Positions 25,198-33,900 of a stretch of DNA of 64,000 nucleotides are shown in pieces (the stretch's first letter is position 1; the number at the start of each line of letters is the position of its first letter). This stretch comes from Plecoglossus altivelis (Eukaryota > Chordata > Actinopteri > Osmeriformes > Plecoglossidae): NCBI GenBank assembly GCA_036571765.1, contig BROE01000007.1, positions 6,766,112 through 6,830,111 on the forward strand. Reading direction: 5' to 3'. The notes beneath the pieces are model-generated. The model was not told the origin of the DNA. It did no database searches and saw only the letters and a list, made by a program, of their open reading frames with translations. The position numbers were made by a program, and so were the translations under genes.

Positions 25198-28100
25198 ACA
25201 TCACCAGAGCATGCACACATCTGAACTCCAAGCCTTCACATTGTCCCGTGACTCTCAGGTTTTGAGCCTTTAGAAATAACCTATGATGAGGTGCACTTTT
25301 AAATCACCCTGCAAGTAGTGTCAATACACACCCTGTAGTGTCAATACATTGAAAATGTATTGACACAATACATTGAAAATGTATTGACACAATACATTGA
25401 AAATGTATTGACACAATACATTGAAAATGTATTGACACAATACATTGAAAATGTATTGACACAATACATTGAAAATGTATTGACACAATACATTGAATGT
25501 ATTGAACAATTGAAATTGACACAATACATTGAAAATGTATTGACACAAACATTGAAAATGTATTGACACAATACATTGAAATGTATTGACACAATACATT
25601 GAAAATGTATTGACACATACATTGAAAATGTATTGACACAATACATTGAAAATGTATTGACACAATACATTGAAAATGTATTGACACAATACATTGAAAA
25701 TGTATTGACACTACAGACCGTTCCCCCCCCATATATCTCTAAGGGTCTAGAGAGAATTCAAACCTTGCCCTCATTTTCTCATCTCCAGAAACTTTTTCCT
25801 TAACTTTATTCATGCTTTTTATTTAATCATTTGCCAAATTTGCATAAACAATACTTGAATTTAATAGAAGAGAAACGAGAAGTGGTTCCAATGACTTAGT
25901 CTGAGAAAAATAGTCCAAAGACGTGAGTCATTACTAAGTAGAATTTGTTTTCTAAACAACAGTACTTGGGTAATCAGAGTTCAAGACAGTTTACTTGCAA
26001 TAACCCCCTCCTGCAGCAAAGTCCTTTTAATGGCCCTCCTCAACCTCCATGTCAGTGACCAAGTAGATGCACAGCGAGGAACTGGTCGATGACAGGTCTG
26101 ATTAAAAGGGGCCTTTGGCCAAACCGATTGCCTGTCTGTTACTGTTGGCCAATGCTACTCTCCACATGCACAGTTCACTAGAAGGCTAGCAAGTTCACTC
26201 AGACATGGGCGAATTAATCCAAGCTGTGTTTTGTTGCTATCGCCTTAGAAACTCAGAATAGAGGAAAGCCTTGTGTCGCCACTATGATGTCATCCCAGTA
26301 CTGTTGCAATGCTGGGACGTGTCTGAGGAAACTCTGCAGCAGGTGTAAAATTGGCTTTGTTCAGTCCATTCCACAGAACATGTTAATTCAGAATGACAGG
26401 AAACACCTACTGATAGCCAATATGTGATAACGGTGAAATACACGTTAATACAATGCAAGTCAATACAAGTCAAACCGCAAAGTCTAGTCATCTCGTCTGC
26501 TCACATGACCTGATGACGGAATTGGTTGAACTTGTTTTTCTCACTAGATAAAATCAAATGTTCTGACGACCCTAATTCAAATGTTTCACAACTCAAGACA
26601 GTCATACAAACCTTCTCTAGAGCGCATAACGGGATCTGGCACGCAACTGAACTGCACCGGCGACACAATCCCTGTAAGTCTACATCCTTGCCTGCTCCTT
26701 GGAGGGACGGAATTTCACTGGTCACCCTGTAACTTAACTCACTTTTTATGACAACACACACAGATGTACATACAAACACACACACACACACACAGAGACA
26801 AGGTGTCCCCCCTTCCCAGTAGCTCACATAGTCAAGCCCACTATATTCATTCCTCTACAGACCATGAATTGGCTCAGTGTGATTGCTCTAACTGATAAAG
26901 AACCAAAAGTGCAGAACTTTCCTCTCAGTGTATCATGCCTCTCCTCCCCCTCCTCTCTTTCCTTCAGCCTCTCCCTCTCAAAGTCACATTCTGACTTTCA
27001 TAAATTATCCAAATGCGCCTCACACATAAAACCAACTATCTATTTCATTCCAACACCTTTTTTTTACCTGCCTAAGATCAGAGCTTACGTCTTACAAAGT
27101 TTACAAACCATGGCTGGTAATGTCAATACAGAAACCCATATACTGAGAAAGGCCACCCCTGAACTGATTGCTTTGGACCGCTCATCGAGGAATGGGCACA
27201 TCAGATTTGAGGTTTCAGCTAGGGTCCTGCTCTACTCTCCACCTCCTCCCCTCTAATCAATCCCCTGACTATGTGGGTTTTGGTTGATCAAAAGCCAGCC
27301 AGATCAGTTTCTCTCTCCCTTCTCTCTCTTGCACTCACTGCTCTGTCTCAAGACACCCAAATGCTAATGAGAATTCTCCTTTAGCTCTTTCTTCTCTTTC
27401 ACTCATTATCTTTTCTCTCACTCACTCTCTAATTTCTCTCCTCCCACTTTATCAAGAAGTGAAGACAGTCGTAGATAATGAGGGCTAGCGGTCTACAGAG
27501 GGAGAAGTTGACTCTAAAAACAAATCTCTGTAAAATGTAAAAATAAGAGAGACTGATTGGAGCCAAATCCAGTCGGACTGGTGCTGTGCAAGCCCTCCCT
27601 CTCTGGGACGCTCTGCCTGTAGTGGGATGCAAAGCAGATTTCCAAAGAAGTCTCAAAGATCCAGAGATTGGTGTACGCGTGCATCGGTATGTTTTCAGAT
27701 TTAGTCCCCTATGCTGCCTTTGAAAAAGTGGTTTTGGCAGTTAAAATAGTTACTGTACACAGCGTATTTACAGTAGCATCCTAAGTAGCATCCTAAAAGA
27801 CCTACCACAGAGTCTAAGCACACACACACACAATCCACTGGATTATAAGTAGCAATAACATCAACAAATCAAGACGCTTTTTACTGTACACTGTTAAACT
27901 GTATTATGTCCACTGGAATTCTCACAGGGAAACTCCAATGAAGGACTGGGCCAATGATCTCATGACAAACAATCATGAATCTGCACAGAGATGGAAAATA
28001 TGTCACCCCTACGCTGCAGAGAAGCTGGGTCTGAGATGTCACCTCCCCACTCGCATCCTGCCCTCCTATCTGTCCTTCCCTCCCTCCCTCCGTCTTATCT

Positions 28101-30685
28101 CCCCAAAGCAAACCTCCCTCAGCCACGGCGTGGGGTCTTGGTGATCCCCGACAACACAGCAATGAGCGACGACTTCCGTTGGGTTTGTAAAACAAGAGTG
28201 TCACGCCACTCTGTTGTTGTTCACGCATGTGTGTGTACGTTTCCGTCTTTACTGTTACCGAGCACACGCAGATTACTCAAACCTTACAGAGCTAACCAAA
28301 AACCTTCAGTTCCTCCTCCTCCCTCTGCCTACCTGTTGGTCTGAACAGCCAGTGTTCCTGACCCTGGGTGATACTTAGAGAGGAGAGACAGTAAGCTTAA
28401 TGAGCATGGGCGTCCTGTTGAGAGGGAGAAACCAACAACGACTATAAAACCTAACAAGCATGGCCGTCTAAGAGTCGCCACATGAAAGCTTCTCCTCTCG
28501 TTCATTATCCCACAGATGCAGCCCAGCGCCGTGCAGAAGCGGCGCAGGGTTTGACGACGCGCACGTGCATGTTTGGGTAGGGTCGTCCACTGCATGTGTG
28601 AGCGTGTGTGGAGTGTTTGACTGTGTATTTGACAGGGAGAAACACACACACACACAAACTAATACCTTATCAACACATGCATACACACACATAGCCTCAG
28701 ACAAACTCAGTCACTGCCCCACTGCCACAGAGAAGAAAGACTGTCTTCTTTTCATCATTTTTACAGCTTGCCCTGCTTCCTAAAGCACTTCTCTCTCCCC
28801 CTTGGCAATTACCCCCTAACACACACCCAGGTTACAGGCAGGCCATCCTACTGGCCTACATTAACCAGACTGAATCACTAAAGGAGGTGAACCCGATAAA
28901 CCTGCACTCCGCTGTCCAACTAGTCTGGCAGCCCATACTGCTGGTTCTGGAAGAAAAGAATAAAGGTATGAAGAAAGGGTAGGAATTCAACCAGATATAC
29001 TAATACATATTATTCAGATGTCAAAGTAAGTGTTTTGCTTTTTCATTTTTCATTTGGAATGCTATAGTAATAAGTTACAGTGTAGCAAGGGCTACTTCAT
29101 GGCCTTGCATCAGGAAAGTAGCTTGCAGTTCGAGTTGGCAGCTGACAGACCTGTACATGTAGCACTGTTCACAAACACAAATCAGGATATGTCAAAAGGA
29201 CAATAGTTAAAGATGATCACAGAGTGTAATGGGGTATTGTGCAAAAATATTCACAGTGTCACTGATAAGCAAATGGGCAGTCCAGTATTTAGACGTAGCT
29301 GAATACTGTAGTGAGAAGGCTATATGAATTGTGGTAGTACTCTCACACCAGGAGCGAATAGTTCTGAAACCATTGCTTCCCACGTACAACGATAGCGTTA
29401 GTTTTAATTCAATTTCACATCCTCATTGGCCGAGACAGAGGACGCCCTCGTGTCTCACCTGAGCTCATGCAAACTCACAAACAAAAAGTCCGTATGTTAA
29501 TGACCTATGCGGAACCTTAACGTCACATGTATAGACTATGTCCAATGGAGCAGAAAAAACAATTGTTGTTCAATTGTTTGCGTGTATCTGGATGCTGCAG
29601 TCACCCCAAAGTGGGTTTCCCTACGATTAGGCTTAGGCGATACTAAAATATTTAATAGGCGAGTGATTCTGGTGGAGAGAAAAAAACTAACCGCAAGAAT
29701 TTGAAGAATCTTGTGAGAACAATTGTTGCTACTGGAATTCATCTCCAGTGGACACTGTTCAACGGGAGTTTATTTATGAGAGACGAAGCTTTAATGGGGG
29801 GTTGGGAATAGACTGATGAAATACCCATACTATTGAGTCCAGAGGAGGAAGAAGGAAAGAGAGAGTGGGAGAGTGGAGAGAGACAGGACAAAGTAAATAT
29901 TTACTGTCAGAAACCCGTGGGACCACGAGAATCTCATTTTGCATCATCTAATCGCATTCTGGAGGGACGTTTTGCAAATCCAAACAAACCATTCAAATTC
30001 AGTTTCCACGGACCGTAAAATTACCCAATTAAATGACCAATTTCATATTAGTTGATGTCGATTTTTGAAATGCCGCCGAGTTCCTATGTTAATCAACTGT
30101 CAGCCAGCGGGTTGGCGCTGGGTTGGACTTGTGCCAAATAGACTACATCAAAGACAGGTGTGTGAAAAGTTGGATTGCAGTCCGAGTAGTCTAACAAACA
30201 GACAGTTGTTTTACAAAACAATGAAAAAGTATTCAATGATTAACAGAACAAAGATCACATATCGACAATGGGCTATATGGATCTACAGCTGGCCAATAAC
30301 AAACTTTCTCCGACTCAAGTTTGGCGTTTCGTTGAACAGTCATCGCTACAGTCAAACAAATGTCCGAAAGACAACTCTTTATCTTCAACAATAAAGTTGT
30401 TTCTTCTTTGTCACAGATGAGTGTTTATGGGGTTGTGATTTGCAACACGCATCACGTCTCGCTGCAGTGGGTGCAATTACAGCTGGTTTGGTTATCCTCT
30501 GGAGTTGCAGTGCGCGCTCCGAAAAACTGCTGTACCAGTAGTAGTTGTCGGTAGTCTGTTGCCTATAGGTTTTATAATAATAAGCTATAGCTTTGAACTC
30601 CAAAACTGCCGACATTCATAGCCAATTACAGGTTTTTTTCATTCACTAACAAGTTCAGTCTGTACTTACCTTTGTGCTTCTCCAT
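1..30685 (-). CDS. afap1l2: afap1l2 (XB130), actin filament-associated protein 1-like 2, 3' end missing
   Basis: Adaptor protein of the AFAP family that links tyrosine kinases to PI3K signalling and actin in the cytoplasm. Seventeen coding exons are read on the minus strand, all with GT-AG borders and continuous phase: 30670-30685, 19529-19654, 17297-17368, 15707-15786, 8765-8888, 6164-6378, 5602-5781, 5299-5385, 5082-5181, 4577-4681, 4056-4267, 2524-2669, 2111-2225, 1437-1685, 769-1117, 377-550 and 1-144 (cut by the window edge). They give about 831 residues; human AFAP1L2 is about 818, so only a short tail is missing. Visible parts are an N-terminal YIYM motif (Y53, PI3K p85 type), KSLPDLPPP, a first PH domain (about 178-271), a second PH domain (about 370-475), a VYLDL tyrosine motif, and a C-terminal coiled coil starting at KLGKNRTEAD. 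YIYM, VYLDL and EGYYEEA..YD favour AFAP1L2 over AFAP1 and AFAP1L1. Confidence 0.95.
377..550 (-). CDS. afap1l2: afap1l2 coding exon 16 (coiled coil)
   Basis: Encodes GHPGAIEAKLGKNRTEADL, then RRYTDERDVLEREREEVKSS and the start of a long charged helix. It matches human IKLGKNRTEAEVKRYTEEKE. Acceptor TTCACAG, donor GTACGG. Confidence 0.95.
599..722. repeat. 62-bp tandem duplication
   Basis: Two adjacent 62-bp copies (599-660 and 661-722) differ at about two positions. Each contains the inverted repeat AGTGAC-TATG-GTCACT. The pair ends 46 bp from exon 15 of afap1l2, within the 218-bp intron. Confidence 0.9.
769..1117 (-). CDS. afap1l2: afap1l2 coding exon 15 (Ser/Pro/Thr-rich linker)
   Basis: 116 codons from VESNSHSDYSPSMTQNG to SADKTKPLST. 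The region is disordered and rich in S, T and P. Identity rests on frame continuity and position between exons 14 and 16. Acceptor TTGTAG, donor GTGAGA. Confidence 0.85.
1437..1685 (-). CDS. afap1l2: afap1l2 coding exon 14 (VYLDL motif)
   Basis: 83 codons. Mostly low-conservation acidic/Gly-rich sequence around NQVYLDLIPVRSFLHTSSD, which matches human VYLDLTPVKSFLHGPSS. Acceptor TAACAG, donor GTGAGT. Confidence 0.9.
2111..2225 (-). CDS. afap1l2: afap1l2 coding exon 13
   Basis: Encodes LMQRRFSEPNNYIDSLPCVS, then HGSDDLYDDVPSIEADPE. It aligns with human LMQRKFSEPNTYIDGLPS and LYDDV. Acceptor CCACAG, donor GTGAAC. Confidence 0.95.
2524..2669 (-). CDS. afap1l2: afap1l2 coding exon 12 (end of PH domain 2)
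   Basis: Encodes AKSSADMGHWLGLLLSQTG, then TDPEELTYDYVNSERISSIV and NAAKTSL. Donor GTGAGC leaves two bases (TA) that complete a Tyr codon with exon 13. Stops appear if the donor is read through. Confidence 0.95.
2902..2915 (+). promoter_or_regulatory. CTCF-like motif, one mismatch
   Basis: CCAACAGGTGGCGG within the afap1l2 intron between exons 12 and 11 matches the CTCF core except at the fourth base. Confidence 0.3.
3296..3345. repeat. (CA)n microsatellite
   Basis: Nearly uninterrupted CA dinucleotides. Confidence 0.95.
3640..3772. repeat. (TG)n-rich repeat with TGTC interruptions
   Basis: TG dinucleotides interrupted by TCTG and GCATG. Confidence 0.95.
4056..4267 (-). CDS. afap1l2: afap1l2 coding exon 11 (start of PH domain 2)
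   Basis: Encodes GYLNVLVNSHWRSRWCLIRN through VVPDPSPEHLYSFRI to LATLE, the bulk of the second PH domain. It is highly similar to human. Acceptor TCTTAG, donor GTAGGA. Confidence 0.96.
4278..4405. repeat. Polypurine G/A tract
   Basis: About 125 bp made almost wholly of G and A on the plus strand (GGGAGG-type units). Confidence 0.9.
4577..4681 (-). CDS. afap1l2: afap1l2 coding exon 10
   Basis: Encodes KKKYGAGLKFSNLMNIGKKK and PLSLEMSEKSVDTS, matching human KKCSAGLKLSNLMNLGRKK. Acceptor CTACAG, donor GTACAA. Confidence 0.95.
5082..5181 (-). CDS. afap1l2: afap1l2 coding exon 9 (inter-PH linker)
   Basis: Encodes TVLSQAELSERYSVTSESGS and STDSHADVPESKD, which aligns with human IAEKYLSASEYGSSVDGHPE. 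Acceptor CACCACAG, donor GTGAGG. Confidence 0.9.
5299..5385 (-). CDS. afap1l2: afap1l2 coding exon 8 (inter-PH linker)
   Basis: Encodes VILEISPRPAEGQEAQHQVS and nine further residues. It is poorly conserved linker, supported by frame continuity (29 codons), acceptor CCTCCAG and donor GTGAGT. Confidence 0.85.
5446..5555. repeat. TATC/ATCC degenerate tetranucleotide repeat
   Basis: Imperfect repeats of CTATC, CATCC and ATCAT within the afap1l2 intron before exon 7. Confidence 0.8.
5602..5781 (-). CDS. afap1l2: afap1l2 coding exon 7 (rest of PH domain 1)
   Basis: Encodes CYKSSKDQTPLLDVSLLG through KKKEHKLKVVPMGGETLVLG to the C-terminal PH helix KEQAEQWLK. Acceptor TCTCAG, donor GTGGGC; exactly 60 codons. 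Confidence 0.96.
6164..6378 (-). CDS. afap1l2: afap1l2 coding exon 6 (start of PH domain 1)
   Basis: Encodes DDGEAVSSSYESYDEEE and then the first PH strands, including ARICAFLWRKKWLGQWAKQL. This is nearly identical to human AFAP1L2. Acceptor CCCCAG, donor GTGGGT. Confidence 0.96.
6379..8764 (-). other. afap1l2 intron 5
   Basis: 2.4 kb without recognised exons. Several CT/GA-rich stretches (around 6670, 8020-8090 and 8225-8260) create long but low-complexity open frames. Confidence 0.65.
8765..8888 (-). CDS. afap1l2: afap1l2 coding exon 5
   Basis: Encodes a Pro/Ala-rich linker followed by QEEGYYEEAQPYDSTNN, the tyrosine cluster that aligns with human EGYYEEAEPYDTS. Acceptor CCAACAG, donor GTGAGC. 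Confidence 0.92.
8885..9080. repeat. Purine-rich low-complexity tract
   Basis: GAGAGGAAGA-type sequence upstream of afap1l2 exon 5. On the minus strand it is a long pyrimidine tract running into the exon 5 acceptor. Confidence 0.75.
9463..9690. repeat. CA-rich minisatellite
   Basis: CACACA with regularly placed GGGCGCA, GGGCACA and AGGTGCA insertions. Confidence 0.9.
9856..10275. repeat. 20-bp CA-type minisatellite
   Basis: About seven near-perfect copies of the unit CACACACACGTACACAGTCA, followed by many diverged copies. Confidence 0.92.
11190..11655. repeat. Composite GT/GA array with higher-order modules
   Basis: Blocks of (GT)n and (GA)n are punctuated four times by an ACACAGGAGA module (near 11354, 11484, 11572 and 11640), suggesting expansion of a larger compound unit. 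Confidence 0.88.
12002..12088. repeat. CT-rich minisatellite
   Basis: Repeats of CCCCTCTCCT and CTCTCCTCTC. Confidence 0.85.
12239..12372. repeat. (GT)n-(GA)n compound microsatellite
   Basis: About 65 bp of GT followed by about 65 bp of GA. Confidence 0.95.
12410..12530. repeat. 21-bp tandem repeat
   Basis: Unit CCTCCATAGCCTCTAACTCTG: three perfect neighbouring copies preceded by two diverged ones. Confidence 0.92.
13120..13407 (+). promoter_or_regulatory. Candidate kbtbd13 promoter/5' UTR
   Basis: Upstream of the start codon lie an E-box CAGCTG (13124-13129) and two imperfect MEF2-like A/T motifs, CTATCTTTAG (13241-13250) and CTATTTTCAG (13258-13267). These fit a muscle gene, but such motifs are short and common, and the transcription start is not defined. 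Confidence 0.3.
13408..14910 (+). CDS. kbtbd13: kbtbd13, intronless BTB-kelch protein
   Basis: Muscle BTB-kelch protein; KBTBD13 is a CUL3 E3-ligase substrate adaptor, mutated in human nemaline myopathy NEM6 (family knowledge). One exon of 500 codons starts at ATG 13408 (GACATGG, good Kozak context). A stop lies in frame at 13327 and there is no ATG between, so longer versions would need a non-ATG start. ATG 13501, in weaker context, would give 469 residues, nearer the human 458. A BTB domain begins at about residue 32 (SLFTVERTLLEQSSEYF, ALFRSGMRD). A BACK-like helical region follows, then kelch repeats from about residue 203: CYLDEEEGEW, LYIVGGVYGYGKD, RLYAVGGEHQ, QSYGHCMVAHRDNLYV, NGPSDDFL and TGQWTALPGQYINSKGALFT, all close to human KBTBD13. 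It lies antisense inside afap1l2 intron 4. Confidence 0.93.
   Translation: MDACASQAHGQSTVARSVSPGPGQQDRLTGPMRVRVEESLFTVERTLLEQSSEYFCALFRSGMRDCQLDELYLKGGVRARGFLISLSVCRGETPAIRDPDELVEAVECAAFLQVAPLARHLCDLVDSDNCLLLYHAAAVYGLPTLFRSAALFLRDAYTDLREAAESELPTELLRYSQSLSPATYIALGTHSPSMELLHDSFRNVCYLDEEEGEWKRLTDLPTLCSTSMAGVTVLDNRLYIVGGVYGYGKDTVDCSFCYDPEKGDWSMLPGPQQPRFDFTLLGHEGRLYAVGGEHQKKTMSSAEAYDVIKGEWTFIRHAPRPVASAACAVARRRMFMCFWKPPETTDIYEYIPAKDEWTLVTTMIKPQSYGHCMVAHRDNLYVMRNGPSDDFLRCLMDRYNITTGQWTALPGQYINSKGALFTSMIRGDSAFTVKHMLTLEYSIAGDLWRPRRQMKGFPKSGSLWTCLLRLPTTRTENSDGERRGSLTDTREQIEETVLEL
14988..14993 (+). terminator. kbtbd13 polyadenylation signal
   Basis: A canonical AATAAA lies 78 bp after the kbtbd13 stop codon on the same strand, indicating a short independent 3' UTR. 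Confidence 0.65.
15707..15786 (-). CDS. afap1l2: afap1l2 coding exon 4 (proline-rich)
   Basis: Encodes DDLTNGKGGKPVPAPQKSLP and then DLPPPRT. The KSLPDLPPP segment is conserved with human and is a plausible SH3 ligand. Acceptor CATATCAG, donor GTGAGT. The intron downstream of this exon contains kbtbd13. Confidence 0.92.
16751..16775. repeat. (AT)n microsatellite
   Basis: Uninterrupted TA dinucleotides in afap1l2 intron 3. Confidence 0.95.
17297..17368 (-). CDS. afap1l2: afap1l2 coding exon 3 (YIYM motif)
   Basis: Encodes GGDEEYIYMNKVMVTGKG and the following lysine-rich residues. YIYM is a YxxM motif; in human XB130 the equivalent Tyr54 is the PI3K p85 docking site (family knowledge). Donor GTAAGA, acceptor TTTCAG. 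Confidence 0.93.
19529..19654 (-). CDS. afap1l2: afap1l2 coding exon 2
   Basis: Encodes the N-terminal helical segment, including LVELQRFLVVLDKENLSG and LLSDLLQSYRG, which aligns with the human N terminus. Acceptor TCACCAG, donor GTAGGG; it ends in phase 1. Confidence 0.9.
24911..25197. repeat. CCAG/CCAT tetranucleotide array
   Basis: About 290 bp of CCAG and CCAT units in irregular blocks. It is open in several frames (SQPAIQPSSQP-type translation), which is an artefact of the repeat. Confidence 0.95.
25333..25716. repeat. Array of about 15 palindromic 24-bp units with inverted ends
   Basis: Each unit has arms CAATACATT and AATGTATTG around GAA, followed by ACA. About fifteen copies, with a few degenerate ones near 25490-25530. 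The array is bounded by CTGTAGTGTCAATACATT (25333-25350) and its exact reverse complement (25699-25716). Confidence 0.95.
30670..30685 (-). CDS. afap1l2: afap1l2 coding exon 1 (start codon, 16 nt)
   Basis: Only 16 coding bases: ATG and codons for MEKHK plus one base, followed by a strong donor GTAAGTAC. Joined to exon 2 it reads MEKHKVLDLLLVELQ, which matches the remembered human start MERYKALEQLLTEL. It is separated from exon 2 by an 11-kb intron. Confidence 0.88.
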
Positions 30686-30930
30686 TCTCGACACAAGCCA
30701 GGTGATGTTCTTTATTTAAGAAGGCTATTCCAATTTTGTAGTCAGCTGGTTGATTAAATAGGACTGCGACTCGAATGATGAGCCTACTTCAATACAACAG
30801 TGCGGTCACAAGCTTCTCTGTCAGATGGACAAGCGCGCTCCCAATTGCGCGATTGCCGCTCCTCCTCCGAACGTCACCGCCTGTGTCAGCCCACTGCCGC
30901 ATCCAGTCCGCATCAATTTATGAAACCTCT
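30686..30930 (-). promoter_or_regulatory. Probable afap1l2 5' UTR and core promoter
   Basis: This stretch lies directly upstream of the afap1l2 start codon. It becomes richer in CpG between about 30830 and 30910 (GCGCGCTCCC, TTGCGCGATTGCCGC, GAACGTCACCGCC), unlike the AT-rich DNA on both sides. No clear TATA box was seen; the transcription start is inferred, not located. Confidence 0.5.
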
Positions 30931-33900
30931 CATGCCTCCTTGTCGATTTAGCAAAACGTTGGTAAACTAACCAACGCGATAACTTTATTATAATACATGT
31001 AACATTGGAAAAGCAAACTCACCACCAGTAACATTTCAATAATGTAGGCTACTGACATACAAGATAAAACTTTGACATACAACTTAGAATAACATTCATA
31101 GGATGCAACGGTAAATCGAAAGTAATTTCGGCCAACGCAATTTAGTCGCCAGCAGTTGAACCAGATATTTAGTCGGTGACTGCATTGTTCATATAGACCA
31201 AATAGCCTTCACTAAACTCTCGACAAGAGGAAAAGGTAGTCTGATGTGTTATTATAGAACAACAAAAACAATTGGAGCTGTTTCTTTTCCATATTTATTG
31301 TTTGTGTTTAAGTAGGGAGAACGACGTTCCCAGAGAAAACCTTCGAGTCCCTGACAGAGAAAGGCGAATTTATCCACTTAAAAACAAGCGCACGACCCAT
31401 GGGAGAGCCATGACCGGGTGAAAACACGATAGGAATGCAGTGCGCGCAGGCAATGTTGCAACGGGACGGTAAATGGAACCAAAAAACTTGGGGAGTAGAC
31501 GGCTGTGGACCAGTTAATGAATTTCAGCAGAATTTGAAAGGCAAAAACCCACACAAACGATCTAACACATGAGTACATTCATTTTCTAACTTCAAATGCA
31601 GGAATATGTCCTCATTTCAGCAGAAACGGAACTGACTTTGACAACATTTCTAACATTGTCTGAGGTGTATGATTGGTTGCATTAAAAAAGCTGGGTGATG
31701 TGGTCACCCATACAACGTGTCAGAGGTCAGTTTGACATTGTCGTAAATAATATTCTAGTTTAAAATATTGAATTAGTTGAACTGATCTCAGTACAACTAC
31801 AGTATCACTTGATGGTAGTATAGTGAGGCAGGTGGCTTGTTTGATGTCATGTGACCCTGGAGCTATGGTCCATGACATCTTAACTACAGCAGTCATATAG
31901 GGGAGGGGCAGAAAGGGTGGTTAATGATTATTTCCCCCTGTGTTGACCCTAGGCAGACCCTATTGAGTGTAAACAGAATGGGTGTATTTAATAGTTGTAA
32001 TGGCCAGGGACTGCGGTGTTTGCCAAGAATATGCGAGTGCATGCAGAACATTGCGTGGGTGTGAATGTGTTGAAAACCTATAGATGAAAGATTGAGCAAA
32101 TATCACTATGATTATTAAAACAAATGAAGATATCCAATGTGATTTTGTTGATCCCAATCAGCAGGTGAGCTTCAGCCTCATTATTTGTATTTTCTATCTT
32201 ATTCATTGATGTGTTTCTGCTATAACCTGTGCATTGATGACAGTTGTGTAACAAACACCTATTTTGACTGTTGGCCTAATGTAGATCATCTTAGGTATTC
32301 TCTTTCCTCCATAAATATGGTCCTCTGACTATATTGCCTCAGAGAAACATAACTGGTCTTGTGTGTTAATTGGGTCATTATTTTGATGTTGTTGAGGTGC
32401 TGGGTTAGTCTCTGGAAATCGTTCTTACAAAGGGCAACCTTGAGCAAGAGTGAACATATATTGAAATAATCATTGTGAATGTGCAGACATTCTTTGAACA
32501 GGATTTTTTTACACATGAATCCCAATTCACGTCTTCTGAATCTTGATTAAAATCAAGGATGAATGGGAACATCAGTGTCCTGGTGTAAAACCTCCCCTCG
32601 CTGAAAACAAGGAGAAGATTTGGATCAGAGTTTTTCCAAACCCACACACAACTGTGCGCTGTGTGTTTAAAGTCCTCCACTGTGTCGGTCGTCTTCTATA
32701 ATCCCAAGAGGAAACAGTTTCCACTGGAGTTTTGCTCCATTACCAAAACACAATGTTTGGGGGTCAGAAATAGCAAACTGTGTCTGAGATGATTCCCGTC
32801 AAAGGGGGCCACCACTACTATAATAATGCAGACAGTCTACAGCCTCCACAGTTCCATTACAAGTAGCGTACGTATAGCGGCAGTGTATGGCTGTCACAAT
32901 GTAACCAAAAGTAAATCTCTTGACGAAGCCACTATAACTGAAACACTGAAAGGATGTTTTCCTATGTCGACTGAATCCCATGTGACCAAGCTCTCTCGAT
33001 ACAGTTTCACAGGAGTGTTGATATTGACTTAATAGTTGAACCTTCGGCCAAAAGATCCAATCACAACTAGGGGCTGTAAAACATACTGATTAACATCTGC
33101 ATCACCCCATGGGTAAACATAAAAATACCCTGAAATGACCAACTTCACATGACATTACAGTTGACAATCCCACAAAGCTATCAAGGTCTGCCGCTAACAA
33201 AGGAGTCTTCAGAGTGCCCACATGACTAGATGTGTGGGCCAGTGTATGTGTTGTCTATGTGACTGTGTGACCCATATGCCTCCTCTAACTGAGTCTGTTT
33301 GGGCAACCAGCAGAGGGTAGCCAGTGGTCCATGTTGACAGCCATGATTAGCACTGGCGCTCTGGCATGGGAAACGGACCCACCCTCCTCCTGCCAGTGGA
33401 ACCCAGCTGATTCAAAAGTCTTTCCTGCTGAATGTGTGAATGAGAACGAAATGAGGGGGTTCTGTCTGCGCAGACTGGAGACAGGCACAGAGGGTGGTCC
33501 AGTCATTCTCTCTCTCTCTCCTTGTATTTCTCTCTCTTTTTCTTGCTCACCCAGCCACCCACCCCTCAAAAGACCTGTTTACTGAATAGGATGGGAGATC
33601 GTTTTATTGTTCATGCTCAGTAGCCTTGAGCACAAGCAATGTCCTCGCAATTTCTGGTGAAGTTGAATTTCATTCATTTGTACATTTGTTTGAGTGGGGG
33701 AAGGAAAGTGAGAGTGTGTGTGTGTGTGAGAGGGAGAGAGAGAAAGAGGAAGAATATGAAGAGTGAGCGAAAATGTTCGTATTACAAAAAATGAAACCTT
33801 TCTCAGCGTACATCTCATTGTTATTGCCTACACCCGAAAAACATTGTAGAAGCGTTACGAGAGCGTTGTGTGTCAGGCCATCGCCTGCTGAACTGCTGCT

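Larger units (their letters stand above)
19655..30669 (-). other. afap1l2 intron 1 (11 kb)
   Basis: Bounded by the exon 1 donor and exon 2 acceptor. No conserved coding exon was recognised. It contains a (CA)n tract near 24030, a CCAG/CCAT tetranucleotide array (24911-25197) and the palindromic 24-bp array at 25333-25716. Unassigned ORFs at 20865-21092, 21870-22211 and 23487-23801 resemble no family known to me. Confidence 0.8.

Noticed and set aside
24755..25273. Gln/Pro/Ser-rich open frames in three frames
   Set aside because: Caused by the CCAG/CCAT tetranucleotide array.
25333..25716. CRISPR-like regular repeat array
   Set aside because: The repeats are contiguous without unique spacers, and the sequence is vertebrate.
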